DNA of 64,000 nt from an uncultured Arthrobacter sp. GTDB lineage: Bacteria; Actinomycetota; Actinomycetes; Actinomycetales; Micrococcaceae. The stretch spans positions 1-64,000 of the forward strand of contig NZ_CADCTE010000101.1 of NCBI RefSeq assembly GCF_902805515.1, given 5' to 3'. This document shows positions 50,765-60,324 of this stretch, piece by piece (position 1 is the stretch's first letter; each line of letters starts with the position of its first letter). Below the pieces are notes generated by a model. It was not told the DNA's origin. It saw only the letters and a list, made by a program, of their open reading frames with translations, and made no database searches. The position numbers and the translations under genes were made by a program.

Positions 50765-50878
50765 CGTTATCCCCCAGTTTCTCTGCTGTCTCATTGCTTC
50801 GTTATCATCCCCGATTTTGGGGTGAAAGTCCTCCCGGCTGAACAGGGTGGCCTGTCAGCCGGGAGAACTTCCATCATC

Positions 50879-50912
50879 CCGGGGCTTTCCCAGCCGGCGG
50901 GGAAAGCCCCGG
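50879..50912 (-). terminator. Hairpin downstream of the ABC operon
   Basis: CCGGGGCTTTCC-N10-GGAAAGCCCCGG; second hairpin at 50831-50865 (15-bp stem, one bulge). Confidence 0.6.
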
Positions 50913-50994
50913 TGCCCGCACCCACCGGCACCCGGGCTGATCCTCGGATTCACCGAAGGTGCAGCGGCCGTGGTGGCCGGCGGGCGGGGCCGCT

Positions 50995-52380
50995 TCAGCC
51001 GCCGGCGAGGGCCGAGTTGATGTTGGCGTCGGCTTCGCGCAGGGCATCCTCGACGGGGGCGTCCTGGAACCAGATGGACTCCACGGCCTGGACGCAGATT
51101 TTCTCGACGGCGGGCCAGTTGGAGATGTGGGGCAGCAGTCCGGCGTTGGTCAGGCCCGTTTCCGCATAGTTCTGCCGCTGCGGTGCGGCCTCGTATTCGG
51201 GGCTTTCCACGATGGAGGTCCTGGAGGAGATGTGCCCTGTTCCCAGTGCCCAGGTCGCGTCGTTTTCGTAGAGGAAGTTGACGAATTCCAGTGCGGCCCG
51301 GTACTTGACTGGGTCGGCGTCCTTCTGGGCCGGGATGGCCCACAGGTGCTGGTTGGACCAGACGGCGGGCTCCTTGAACAGCGTGGGGAAGTTGGTGGCC
51401 TGGTATTCGAAGGACGCCTCGGCGTTGTAGCTGTCGACGACCCAGGTGCCGTTGTAGAGCATGGCGGCTTCCCCGTTGAGGAAGCTTTGACCGGCCGCAT
51501 CATAGGTCTGGTCCCCGTCGGCGTAGCCGCTGGTGAACAGGGAGCTGACGAAGTCGACGGCCTTGCGCGCTTCGGGGGTATCGAGGTTGGCCTCGGTCAG
51601 GTCCTCACTGAGCACGCTGCTGCCTTGCTGCATGATCAGGCTGTGGACCAGGTGCCATCCCAGGTTGTCTCCGACGCGGGGAATGGCGATGAGGTTCTTG
51701 CCGGTCTTGTCTTTCATGGTTTTGGCCGCGGTGATGAATTCCTCGGTGGAGGTGGGCAGCACGGGGGCGCCGGTGTCATCGACCAGCCCGGCCTGACGGA
51801 ACAGGTCGACATTGACGTGGGCCAGGGCGGCGTGCACATCGAAGGGGACCGCATAGACCTTGTCCTCGTACCGGATGGCGTCCTGCTCCACGGGAAGCGC
51901 GTCCTCAAGATCGGTGTCGGTCGCTGCGACGGCCTCATCCAGGGGCACCAGGAGGGATCGTTGGGCGTAGTCGACCAGGCTCGCCCCGTGCATTGCTGCG
52001 ACATCGGGCGGGGTGGATCCGGCGATGGCGGTGTTCAGCTGGTCGTAATAGTTGTCCCAGGCCGCTCCACCGAGGCGGTTGACGGTGATTCCGTGCTCGT
52101 TCTCGGCGTTGAATTTGTTGGTCAGGGTGGTGATGGTGGGGCACTCCCCCACCACGGCGGTGATGTCGGTGCTGTCTCCGACCTCGTCGGAGCATTCTCC
52201 GAAGAAGTGGGAGAACTCGATGGTGGTTCCCTGCAGGTCTTCCTCGGCCACATCGGCGATGGACTGGCCGCTGTCGGCGGCACCGGTGGTGGTTCCGCCG
52301 CTGCAGCCGCTCAGGAGAAGGGCCGAAGCGATCACGGGCAGGAGGACGGTCTTCGGCAACCGTTGGTGGATTACGTGCAT
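50995..52380 (-). CDS. ABC transporter extracellular sugar-binding lipoprotein
   Basis: VIASALLLSGCSGG lipobox; DVAAMHGASLVDYAQRSLLVPLDE; GEAAMLYNGTW. Confidence 0.92.
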   Translation of the reverse strand: MHVIHQRLPKTVLLPVIASALLLSGCSGGTTTGAADSGQSIADVAEEDLQGTTIEFSHFFGECSDEVGDSTDITAVVGECPTITTLTNKFNAENEHGITVNRLGGAAWDNYYDQLNTAIAGSTPPDVAAMHGASLVDYAQRSLLVPLDEAVAATDTDLEDALPVEQDAIRYEDKVYAVPFDVHAALAHVNVDLFRQAGLVDDTGAPVLPTSTEEFITAAKTMKDKTGKNLIAIPRVGDNLGWHLVHSLIMQQGSSVLSEDLTEANLDTPEARKAVDFVSSLFTSGYADGDQTYDAAGQSFLNGEAAMLYNGTWVVDSYNAEASFEYQATNFPTLFKEPAVWSNQHLWAIPAQKDADPVKYRAALEFVNFLYENDATWALGTGHISSRTSIVESPEYEAAPQRQNYAETGLTNAGLLPHISNWPAVEKICVQAVESIWFQDAPVEDALREADANINSALAGG

Positions 52381-52543
52381 GGGGTGCTCCTTGGGCTCTT
52401 TGATGCGGCTAACGGGCTGACGGGGCCGCGCGGCCCGCCTGCGGTCGGGTGGAAGGAACTGGATGCGCGCCAGCGGATGGGGCGGGGCCGCCGTGGGGTG
52501 GTGCCGCGGATCCGAGGGTGCGGTCCAGGTGGTGGTTCCGGCG

Positions 52544-53449
52544 TCACTTTTCCCCGCTTCCGAGCGTGATGCCGCGGATGAGTTGGCGCTGGAAGAGGAG
52601 GAACACGATGATCAGTGGCAGGCTGCCCACCAGTCCGCGGGCCATGAGGGTTCCCAGGTCCGTTGCGGCGGCGAAGTTGGACTGAAGGGACGCGAGCCCG
52701 GTGGTGACGGTGAACCATTCCGAACGCGTCGAGGCGACCAGTGGCCACAGGTAGTCGTTCCAGGTCAGCACGAACGTGAAGATGGCCAGTGATGCCATGG
52801 CCGGGCGGGCAAGGGGCAGCATGATGGCGAAGAAAATCCGCCACCGTCCGGCTCCGTCGATGCGGGCGGCTTCCTCAAGTTCCACAGGAACCTTGCTGAA
52901 GAACTGGGCCATCAGGAACACCCCCAGGGGTGCTGCGAGCCGCGGCAGGATCAGGGCCGGGTAGCTGTTCTGCAGGTCGGCGCTGGAGATCATGAGGAAC
53001 AACGGGACGAACATGGCCTCCTTGGGCACCATGAGCCCGGCGAGGACGACGATGAACAGCAGCCTGCGTCCCGGGAAGTGGATCCGGGAGAAGGCGTAGC
53101 CGGCCATGGCGCAGAAAATCACTGTGACGACGGTGGTGGTGATGCTGACCACGGCGCTGTTGAGGAACCACCGGGCCAGTTCTCCGGCGCCGAGGGCGGT
53201 GACGAAGTTTTCCAGGGTCAGCGAGGAGGGCAGCAGGCTCGAGGAGGACCGCTGCAGGGAGTCGTTCGGGGTCAGCGCCATGGAAATCATCCACAGCACG
53301 GGGATGAACCAGGTGAAGGCGGCGACGATCATGAGGCCGTGGTAGGTCACGGTGCGCCGGCGGGCGGCCGGGCTTTGGGGCTGGGTGCGGGGCGTGCCCG
53401 CCGGCGCCTTGGTGCGGATGCGGGTCTGTGGGGCTGTGGTGTGGGCCAT
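52544..53449 (-). CDS. Carbohydrate ABC transporter permease (MalG-like)
   Basis: EEAARIDGAGRWRIFFAIMLPLARPAMASLAIFTFVLTWNDYLWPL. Confidence 0.93.
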   Translation of the reverse strand: MAHTTAPQTRIRTKAPAGTPRTQPQSPAARRRTVTYHGLMIVAAFTWFIPVLWMISMALTPNDSLQRSSSSLLPSSLTLENFVTALGAGELARWFLNSAVVSITTTVVTVIFCAMAGYAFSRIHFPGRRLLFIVVLAGLMVPKEAMFVPLFLMISSADLQNSYPALILPRLAAPLGVFLMAQFFSKVPVELEEAARIDGAGRWRIFFAIMLPLARPAMASLAIFTFVLTWNDYLWPLVASTRSEWFTVTTGLASLQSNFAAATDLGTLMARGLVGSLPLIIVFLLFQRQLIRGITLGSGEK

Positions 53450-54618
53450 CAGGCGTCCTTGGAGATCAGGCGGAATTGGACGGCGGCCACGGCCGCCATG
53501 ACCACGAAGAGGAAGACGGACAGGGCCGCCGCGTACCCGAGTTGGTAGTTCTTGAAGCCGGCTTCATAGACGTGCTGGATCAGGACTTCCGTCGCCGTGC
53601 CCGGTCCGCCCCGGGTCATGATGTAGACCTGCCCGAAGATCTGGAATGAGGCGATGAGCTGGGTGATGGTGACCAGAACCGTGACGTGGGACAGGCCCGG
53701 GACGGTGATGTGGCGGAAACGCTGCCAGTACCCTGCCCCGTCCAGGGAGGCGGCTTCGTAGTAGGCCGGCTCGATGTCCTGCAGGCCCGCGGCGAACAGG
53801 ACCATGTTGAAACCGACGCTCCACCACACGCTGGTCGCGATGATGGCAGGCATGGCCAGGGCCGGTTCGGAGAGAAACGCGATGCCGTCGACGCCGAACC
53901 AGCCCAGCGCACCGGCGATCAGCCCCCGGTCGGGGTTCAGCAGGTAGCTCCAGATCAGGGTGACGGCGGAGATCGGCAGCACATAGGGGAGGAAGAACAC
54001 GGCGCGGTAGGCGCTGCGCCCCCGGCGGGCGTTGTTGAGCAGCAACGCCATGGCCAGTCCCAGCGCGATGAGGATCGGCGTGGACACCAGGGTGAAGACC
54101 AGGGTGTTCTGCAGGGAGTTCCAGAATCCCGAGTCATTCCAGGCCCCGCCCGGCCCCGGATGGAACCCCAGCAGAACCGCAATGATGACGCCTGCGGCTC
54201 CGGTGACCACCGCCGCCGTTTTGGAGGGGCCCTGCCGCAGCAGGGAGCGGATAATCAGGGCTGTCACGGCCAGGACCAGCAGCCGGGGCAGCCACGCGTG
54301 GCTGATGTTCCAGACAATGCCGGTCCCCCACAGCATGCGCAGGTAGTTGTCCGCTCCCACGAACTGGCGGATGGGGCTGAGCAGATCCCAATTAAAACCG
54401 CTCATATAAAGTGCCTGGCCCACCGGTGCCAGGAGGAAAATGGCATACACCGCCAGGAAGGGGGCCAGGAAGAGGGCTGCGTCCATCGACGCGCGCCGGC
54501 GCCGACGGGAACCGGGCCTGCGTTGGGACGTGCGCACTTCGTGCGCTCGGCCGGAGGCATCAGCGGAACCTGGAATGCCAGGAGGAGACCCGGTCGGTTT
54601 GATCTGGTTCGTAGTCAA
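53449..54618 (-). CDS. Carbohydrate ABC transporter permease (MalF-like)
   Basis: YYEAASLDGAGYWQRFRHITVPGLSHVTVLV; TTG start inferred. Confidence 0.92.
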   Translation of the reverse strand: MTTNQIKPTGSPPGIPGSADASGRAHEVRTSQRRPGSRRRRRASMDAALFLAPFLAVYAIFLLAPVGQALYMSGFNWDLLSPIRQFVGADNYLRMLWGTGIVWNISHAWLPRLLVLAVTALIIRSLLRQGPSKTAAVVTGAAGVIIAVLLGFHPGPGGAWNDSGFWNSLQNTLVFTLVSTPILIALGLAMALLLNNARRGRSAYRAVFFLPYVLPISAVTLIWSYLLNPDRGLIAGALGWFGVDGIAFLSEPALAMPAIIATSVWWSVGFNMVLFAAGLQDIEPAYYEAASLDGAGYWQRFRHITVPGLSHVTVLVTITQLIASFQIFGQVYIMTRGGPGTATEVLIQHVYEAGFKNYQLGYAAALSVFLFVVMAAVAAVQFRLISKDA

Positions 54619-54697
54619 CGTCGACTCCCTTTTCCTCGTGGCAAACCATCAATAACCGCAAGTTTGATTGTGATATAGCTCATTGTCAACACTTCAA

Positions 54698-54712
54698 TTG
54701 CCACGTTGCAAA
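54698..54712. promoter_or_regulatory. LacI-type operator candidate
   Basis: TTGCCACGTTGCAAA, 14/15 identical to 46220-46234. Confidence 0.65.
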
Positions 54713-54741
54713 GCGAGGGTCGATCGCGCATCATATGGACC

Positions 54742-56685
54742 ATGACTAGTATTGGCGATTCCCGGATCCTGCCTGCAGCATCATCACAGGACGGGACGTA
54801 TCCGCGTCCGCAGCTGATGCGGCAGGGTTGGGTCGATCTCAGTGGCTCCTGGGAGTTCCAGCACGATGATGAGGACCGGGGAATCGACGAACTGTGGTTC
54901 GCGCAGGCACATGCTTTTGAGCGGACCATCACCGTTCCCTTCCCTCCCGAGGCCGAGCTGTCGGGCATTGGTGCCACCGGCTTTCACCCGGTGGTCTGGT
55001 ACCGGCGGACGATCACGCCGGGCGAGATTGCGTCGCTGGGCCCGGTGGGACGGCAGGTCATCCTGCATTTCGGCGCCGTGGATTACCGCGCCCAGGTGTG
55101 GGTGGATGGGCAGTATCTGGGCAGCCATCAGGGAGGGCATACTCCGTTTTCCTTCACCCTTCCGGCCCGGGTGGACAGTTCCGATCCCATGGTCGTGGTG
55201 GTGCGGGCCGAGGATGATCCCCTGGATGTTTCCCAACCGCGGGGCAAGCAGGACTGGCAGGTTGTCCCGCATGGGATCTGGTACCACCGTACGTCCGGAA
55301 TCTGGCAGCCGGTGTGGCTTGAGGCCGCCCCGGCGACGCGCATTGCCTCCCTTGGCTGGTCGGCTGACGTTCCGGCCGGAACGGTGGAACTGGAGCTGGG
55401 ATTGAACCGCAGGCCGGCCGGGAAAGCGGTGGTGAGTGTTCACCTCCGCTTTGGGGATGAAACGCTGGCCGAACTGAGTTTTGCCCAGACCGATCCCCGC
55501 AGCACTACGCGGATCACCCTGCCCGGGCAGGTGAATGGCCAGGGGTATGAGGCGCTGCTGTGGTCCCCGGACGCACCAAGGCTCATCGATGCCGAGGTCA
55601 GGGTGGAGTTCAGTGATGGCAGCGATGATGCCGTTGCCTCCTATTTCGGGTTGCGCAGCACATCCTGGGCCGGCGGGCACTTCTTGCTCAATGACCGTCC
55701 CTGCTACATCCGGGCCGTGCTGGCGCAGGGGTACTGGGCACAGTCCCATCTGGCGGCTCCCAGCGCTGACGCGCTGCGTGCCGAGGTGGAACTCGCCCGC
55801 GACATGGGATTCAACACCGTCCGGTTGCACCAGAAGATTGAAGATCCGCGCTTCCTCTACTGGGCGGACCGCCTGGGCCTGATGGTGTGGGGGGAGAATG
55901 CCAGCGCCTTCGAGTTCTCGGCCACGGCGGTTTCCCGTCTGATGAGGGAATGGACCGAAACGATCCACCGGGACCGCTCCCACCCGTCCATCGTGGCCTG
56001 GGTGCCTTTGAATGAGAGCTGGGGGGTTCAGCACCTTGCACACGATCCGGCGCAGCTTGACTACACCCGATCGCTGTACCACCTCACAAAGGCGTTGGAT
56101 CCGGGCCGCCCGGTCATCAGTAATGATGGGTGGGAACATGCCGAGTCGGACTTCCTGACAATTCATGATTACTCCACCACGGGGCCGGAGCTTGAGGCTT
56201 TCTATAAGGACGAGCACTCGGTGCAGTCATTGATGGAGGGAGTGGGACCGTTGGGCCGGCGTATGAAACTGATCGACACAGCCGACCAGGGCAAACCCAT
56301 CGTTGTGTCGGAGTTCGGAGGGGTAAGTTTTGCGGCGTCGTCCCCGGAAACCAGTTGGGGCTATGTGACGGTCTCCGGGGCATCGGAATATGAGCGCGCC
56401 CTGCGCGAGCAGTTCGAGGCACTCCAGGCCAGCCCGGTGCTGGCCGGATTCTGCTACACACAGCTCACCGATACGCTGCAGGAGGCCAATGGCCTGGCGG
56501 GGGAAGACCGCCGGCCGAAACTACCGTTGGAGGTGATCCGGTCGATCGTCCATGGTGACCGTGTCGACATCAGCGCGCACGGCAGGCCGAAGAAACCCGT
56601 GGAGCAGCCCATTACGGTGGCGGACAGTCCGGCGGAACTCGGGATGAAGGCCTTGGAACCCGTGGAGCGGTCCCAGCCGGTGTGA
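54742..56685 (+). CDS. Glycoside hydrolase family 2 protein
   Basis: QGWVDLSGSWEFQHDDE, VWVDGQYLGSHQGGHTPFSF, MGFNTVRLHQKIEDPRFLYWADRLGLMVW, HPSIVAWVPLNESWG, PIVVSEFGG. Confidence 0.93.
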   Translation: MTSIGDSRILPAASSQDGTYPRPQLMRQGWVDLSGSWEFQHDDEDRGIDELWFAQAHAFERTITVPFPPEAELSGIGATGFHPVVWYRRTITPGEIASLGPVGRQVILHFGAVDYRAQVWVDGQYLGSHQGGHTPFSFTLPARVDSSDPMVVVVRAEDDPLDVSQPRGKQDWQVVPHGIWYHRTSGIWQPVWLEAAPATRIASLGWSADVPAGTVELELGLNRRPAGKAVVSVHLRFGDETLAELSFAQTDPRSTTRITLPGQVNGQGYEALLWSPDAPRLIDAEVRVEFSDGSDDAVASYFGLRSTSWAGGHFLLNDRPCYIRAVLAQGYWAQSHLAAPSADALRAEVELARDMGFNTVRLHQKIEDPRFLYWADRLGLMVWGENASAFEFSATAVSRLMREWTETIHRDRSHPSIVAWVPLNESWGVQHLAHDPAQLDYTRSLYHLTKALDPGRPVISNDGWEHAESDFLTIHDYSTTGPELEAFYKDEHSVQSLMEGVGPLGRRMKLIDTADQGKPIVVSEFGGVSFAASSPETSWGYVTVSGASEYERALREQFEALQASPVLAGFCYTQLTDTLQEANGLAGEDRRPKLPLEVIRSIVHGDRVDISAHGRPKKPVEQPITVADSPAELGMKALEPVERSQPV

Positions 56686-56732
56686 CCGCCGATGCTCGGC
56701 TCGGGGAGGCAGCCCCAATCTGAAGGAGCAGC

Positions 56733-58196
56733 ATGAGGCAGATGATGAATACCGCCCAGGACCGCCCTGAGCCGGGGACCTACGATGTCGTCGTCATCGG
56801 TGGGGGTCCGGTCGGCGGTGCGGCGGCGCAGCGGCTGGTGCGCGGCGGGATGTCGGTCGCCCTCGTTGAGGCCGAACTGGTCGGTGGTGAGTGCCACTAC
56901 TGGGCGTGCATTCCCAGCAAGGCGATGCTGCGCCCCGCCCAGGCGAGGCTGGCCGCCCTGCGGTCTCCGGGGGCACGGGAGTCGGTGACCGGCCGGCTTG
57001 ACCCGTCGGCGGTGTTGGCCCGCCGTGACGATGCCGTCGATCACCTCGACGACACGAGGATCGCTGCAGGGATGAAAGCACGCGGGATGGAGGTCATCCG
57101 GGGCCGGGGCCGTCTCGCCGGGCCGCGGAGCGTCGTCGTTGATGCCGGCCCGGGCCCGCAGATCGAGCTCAGCGCCGGGCAGGCGGTCGTCCTTGCCACC
57201 GGATCGCTGCCGGTCCTTCCGCCGGTGCCCGGGCTGGCCGAGGCGTTGCCGTGGACGAACCGGGAGGCCACGTCCGCTGTCGTTGCCCCCCGCCGCCTGG
57301 TGGTCCTTGGCGGTGGGGCGGTGGGCCTGGAGATGGCCCAGGCGTGGAGCTGGCTGGGCAGCGGCCAGGTCGTGGTGTTGAACCGCGGCCCCCACCTGCT
57401 GCCGAACCACGAGCCGTTCGTCGGCGACCTGGTGCTGGCCGGCCTTCAGGCGGCCGGTGTCGAGGTGCGTTTCGGCGTCGAAGTCCAGCGCGTGCTGCGT
57501 CCGGCGGCCGGGGGTGAAGTGCTGGTTCACCTCAGTGACGGGTCGGTGGTGGCCGCTGATGAACTGCTGGTGGCCGCCGGGCGCCGCCCCCCGACCGGCG
57601 ACCTGGGGATTGAGACGATCGGCGCTGCACCCGGCCGCTGGCTCGAGGTGGATCCGACCCTGCAGGTCGTTGGCGCCCCGGGGGTTTACGCCATTGGTGA
57701 TGTCAACGGCCATGCCCTGCTGACCCACCAGGGAAAGTACCAGGCCCGGGTCGCCGCTGATGCAATTCTGGCCCGCCGCAGGGGCGAGGAGCCTTCCTTC
57801 ACCGCCGACGCTGACGCGGCTGCCGTGCCCCAGGTGCTCTTTACGGACCCCGAGGTTGCCAGCGTCGGTCTGAGCAGCCGGGATGCTACGGCGCGGGGAT
57901 GGCGGGTGAGCGTTGTGGAGGCTGATCTTGGTGCGGTGGCCGGCGCGGGGCTGCACGCCCTGGGTTATGCCGGCCGGGCAGCCCTGGTTATTGATGAGGA
58001 TTCCCAGACGCTGGTGGGGGCCACGTTCGTCGGCCAGGATGTCGCTGACATGGTGCATGCCGCCACCATGGCCGTTGTCGCCCGTGTACCGCTGGAGCGG
58101 ATGCGCCACGTCGTACCCAGCTTCCCTACCTTGAGCGAGGTCTGGCTTGAGCTCCTTGATGCGTACTTCCTGCAACGACGCTCCACCCCCTCCTGA
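56733..58196 (+). CDS. FAD-dependent pyridine nucleotide-disulfide oxidoreductase
   Basis: DVVVIGGGPVGGAAAQRLVRGG, GGECHYWACIPSKAML, GVYAIGDVNGHALLTHQGKYQ. Confidence 0.92.
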   Translation: MRQMMNTAQDRPEPGTYDVVVIGGGPVGGAAAQRLVRGGMSVALVEAELVGGECHYWACIPSKAMLRPAQARLAALRSPGARESVTGRLDPSAVLARRDDAVDHLDDTRIAAGMKARGMEVIRGRGRLAGPRSVVVDAGPGPQIELSAGQAVVLATGSLPVLPPVPGLAEALPWTNREATSAVVAPRRLVVLGGGAVGLEMAQAWSWLGSGQVVVLNRGPHLLPNHEPFVGDLVLAGLQAAGVEVRFGVEVQRVLRPAAGGEVLVHLSDGSVVAADELLVAAGRRPPTGDLGIETIGAAPGRWLEVDPTLQVVGAPGVYAIGDVNGHALLTHQGKYQARVAADAILARRRGEEPSFTADADAAAVPQVLFTDPEVASVGLSSRDATARGWRVSVVEADLGAVAGAGLHALGYAGRAALVIDEDSQTLVGATFVGQDVADMVHAATMAVVARVPLERMRHVVPSFPTLSEVWLELLDAYFLQRRSTPS

Positions 58197-58378
58197 CCCG
58201 GAAACCCGAGGACCTGGGCGCTGTGGCTGCAGAAGCTCTGCCCGCAGGCGCGCAGGGTTTCAGCCGCTTTGCGCGGGGTTCCTGGCCCTGCCCGCCTGCG
58301 CGGACAGGGCCGGCCCAGCGCCGGATGTCCTTCCCCGGGATGCTCCGTGATCCCGTGGTGGAGGACTCACTACCGCAA

Positions 58379-58401
58379 CCGGGCCTCCCGAGGAGGCCCG
58401 G
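58379..58401. terminator. Perfect 10-bp GC hairpin with 3-nt loop
   Basis: CCGGGCCTCC-CGA-GGAGGCCCGG. Confidence 0.45.
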
Positions 58402-58789
58402 GATGGGTGATCCAGCGCTGCCGCCTAGGCCGGGCCGGCCTGATCCCTCGGCTGTGGTCGGGTTTTCCTCGGCGCCGTCCAGGGCAGGTTCCCGCACCTG
58501 ATCGACGGCGGGCAGGCCGCAACGGCACGCTCCGTCTCACCACATTCCGGCCAAGGAGGCTTTTCTCACCCGCTCCACTCCCCCACCGGCGGAGTGCGGC
58601 GGGGGACATCGCGGCCTGACGGGGCTTCCCGGCTCAGCTTTGTCGGTATTGGACGGCCGCAGGTCCTGCCCGGTCAGCCGGCCGCGGACGCACCGAGGTG
58701 CGGTGGCGCCGGTCGGATTCGCTGGGCCCGGGCCGGCAGGAACCGGCAGAGGCCACCGGGGAGGGGACGGTGCTCGGGGCCTGCGGGCG

Positions 58790-59356
58790 TTAGCGGACCG
58801 GACGGCCGCGCGGCACCCCGTTCGGCAGGCTGGGAAACTGCTCGCCGTTGTTGTACTCCTTTTCGAGGCGCTCACATTCGGCCTCGATAAGGGAGCAGAT
58901 GAAGTCGGACAGGGTTTGGTGTCCGGTGAAGTGGCGGGTGTTGATGTATGCCGCCCGCATCCTGATGCCCAGATCGATCGGCTCCCAGTAGCCGGTCTTC
59001 TTGACGGTCGATTCGGCCTTGGCGGAATTGACCGCGGCCGGCACGGAGACCCCCTGCCGCACCGGCGGCAGGGGGGCCGGACTTTCTGTCACGACCTCCG
59101 GGGCGGGCCGGGCCGGCGCCCGGGCGGTGAGTTCGTCCGCCGGACCGTTCTGGATCGGGATCGGGGCGGGGACGGTGGCCCGGGTCTCCGGTGCAGGGTG
59201 GTCCCTCGTTCCGGCCGGTTCGGGTTCCGGGTGCGTCGGTGGGGCCACCATCTCCTCGATGACGCTGCGGGAGGGGGCCTTCTTCATGCCCTTTGGTTTG
59301 AGCTTGTTGAGGGAGTTCCCGGGCCCCCCGCGCCCGCTCGCGGGAACGGTGCTCAT
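58790..59356 (-). CDS. Partition partner of ParA (RHH-like C-terminus, Pro-rich linker)
   Basis: Translationally coupled to parA; C-terminal IDLGIRMRAAYINTRHFTGHQTLSDFICSLIEAECERLEKEY. Confidence 0.6.
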   Translation of the reverse strand: MSTVPASGRGGPGNSLNKLKPKGMKKAPSRSVIEEMVAPPTHPEPEPAGTRDHPAPETRATVPAPIPIQNGPADELTARAPARPAPEVVTESPAPLPPVRQGVSVPAAVNSAKAESTVKKTGYWEPIDLGIRMRAAYINTRHFTGHQTLSDFICSLIEAECERLEKEYNNGEQFPSLPNGVPRGRPVR

Positions 59357-60177
59357 TCTTCGCTGCCTTTCCAGATCTGCCCGGCGAGCAGCTCAAGGTC
59401 GGCCCGCAGGGCGGTGGCCACCGATCCGAACGCGCGCAGCGGTTGGGATGCGGCCTGGGACTTTGCGAACAGCTCGCGGTCCGGCAGGGCAGGGTCCAGA
59501 ACAAGGTCGCCGAACTCTTCGCGGACCTTGTCGATCCAGTAGGTCTGGTCCGAGCGGCCCTTGCGTTCCTTGTTGATGATGACTCCGACGACGCCGATGT
59601 CCTCGTTGAGGTTTTCCTGCACCTCGGCAATGGTTGTGACGATTTCCGCCAGGCCCTCGACGGAGGAGACCCGGGGCTCGGTCACCAGCAGTGCGTGTGT
59701 GGCGGCGGTGAGGGCGTTGACGGTGAGCAGGCCAAGTGAGGGAGGGCAGTCGATCAGGACGATGTCGTATTCATCGGCGACGCCCTTGAGGGCGATGCGC
59801 AGCCGGTGTTCCCGGGCCATCATGGCGTCGCGTTCCCGTGAGGCGAGGTTCCGTTCCGCGGCGATGACGCTGATGGGCGGGAAGGATTCGCCCTTGTCGC
59901 CGCGGGGCGCCCAGGCCTCCCCTGCCGGGACGACCACGGACGCCGCGTATCCGGGGACGATCTTTTGGTTGTTGTCACCGTCGCCGTACAGCACGTCATT
60001 GAGGGTGAATTCAGCTTCGACACCCAGCGCCGAGGTGGTGTTGCGCTGCGGATCCGCATCGATGACCAGCACCGTCTTGCCCAGTTTCTGGGAGAAAGCC
60101 TCCGCCAGACCAGTGACGACCGTGGTTTTGCCCACTCCGCCCTTCTGATTGCAGACCGCAATGATTCTCGCCGGCAT
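59353..60177 (-). CDS. parA: ParA family partition ATPase
   Basis: RIIAVCNQKGGVGKTTVVTGLAEAF deviant Walker A; DIVLIDCPPSLGLLTVNAL. Confidence 0.95.
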   Translation of the reverse strand: MPARIIAVCNQKGGVGKTTVVTGLAEAFSQKLGKTVLVIDADPQRNTTSALGVEAEFTLNDVLYGDGDNNQKIVPGYAASVVVPAGEAWAPRGDKGESFPPISVIAAERNLASRERDAMMAREHRLRIALKGVADEYDIVLIDCPPSLGLLTVNALTAATHALLVTEPRVSSVEGLAEIVTTIAEVQENLNEDIGVVGVIINKERKGRSDQTYWIDKVREEFGDLVLDPALPDRELFAKSQAASQPLRAFGSVATALRADLELLAGQIWKGSEE

Positions 60178-60324
60178 CAGCCAGTACCTTCCCTCGACGC
60201 GCGGACAGCTGCACGGCAGGGTCCACTCCCCTGGGTAAGGATGTGATCTCGGTGCCGGCAGGTCCGATTTCCACCTAACCCTATCGTCCCGATATGTGTG
60301 AGGACCGGCGGCACGCCGCAGCAC

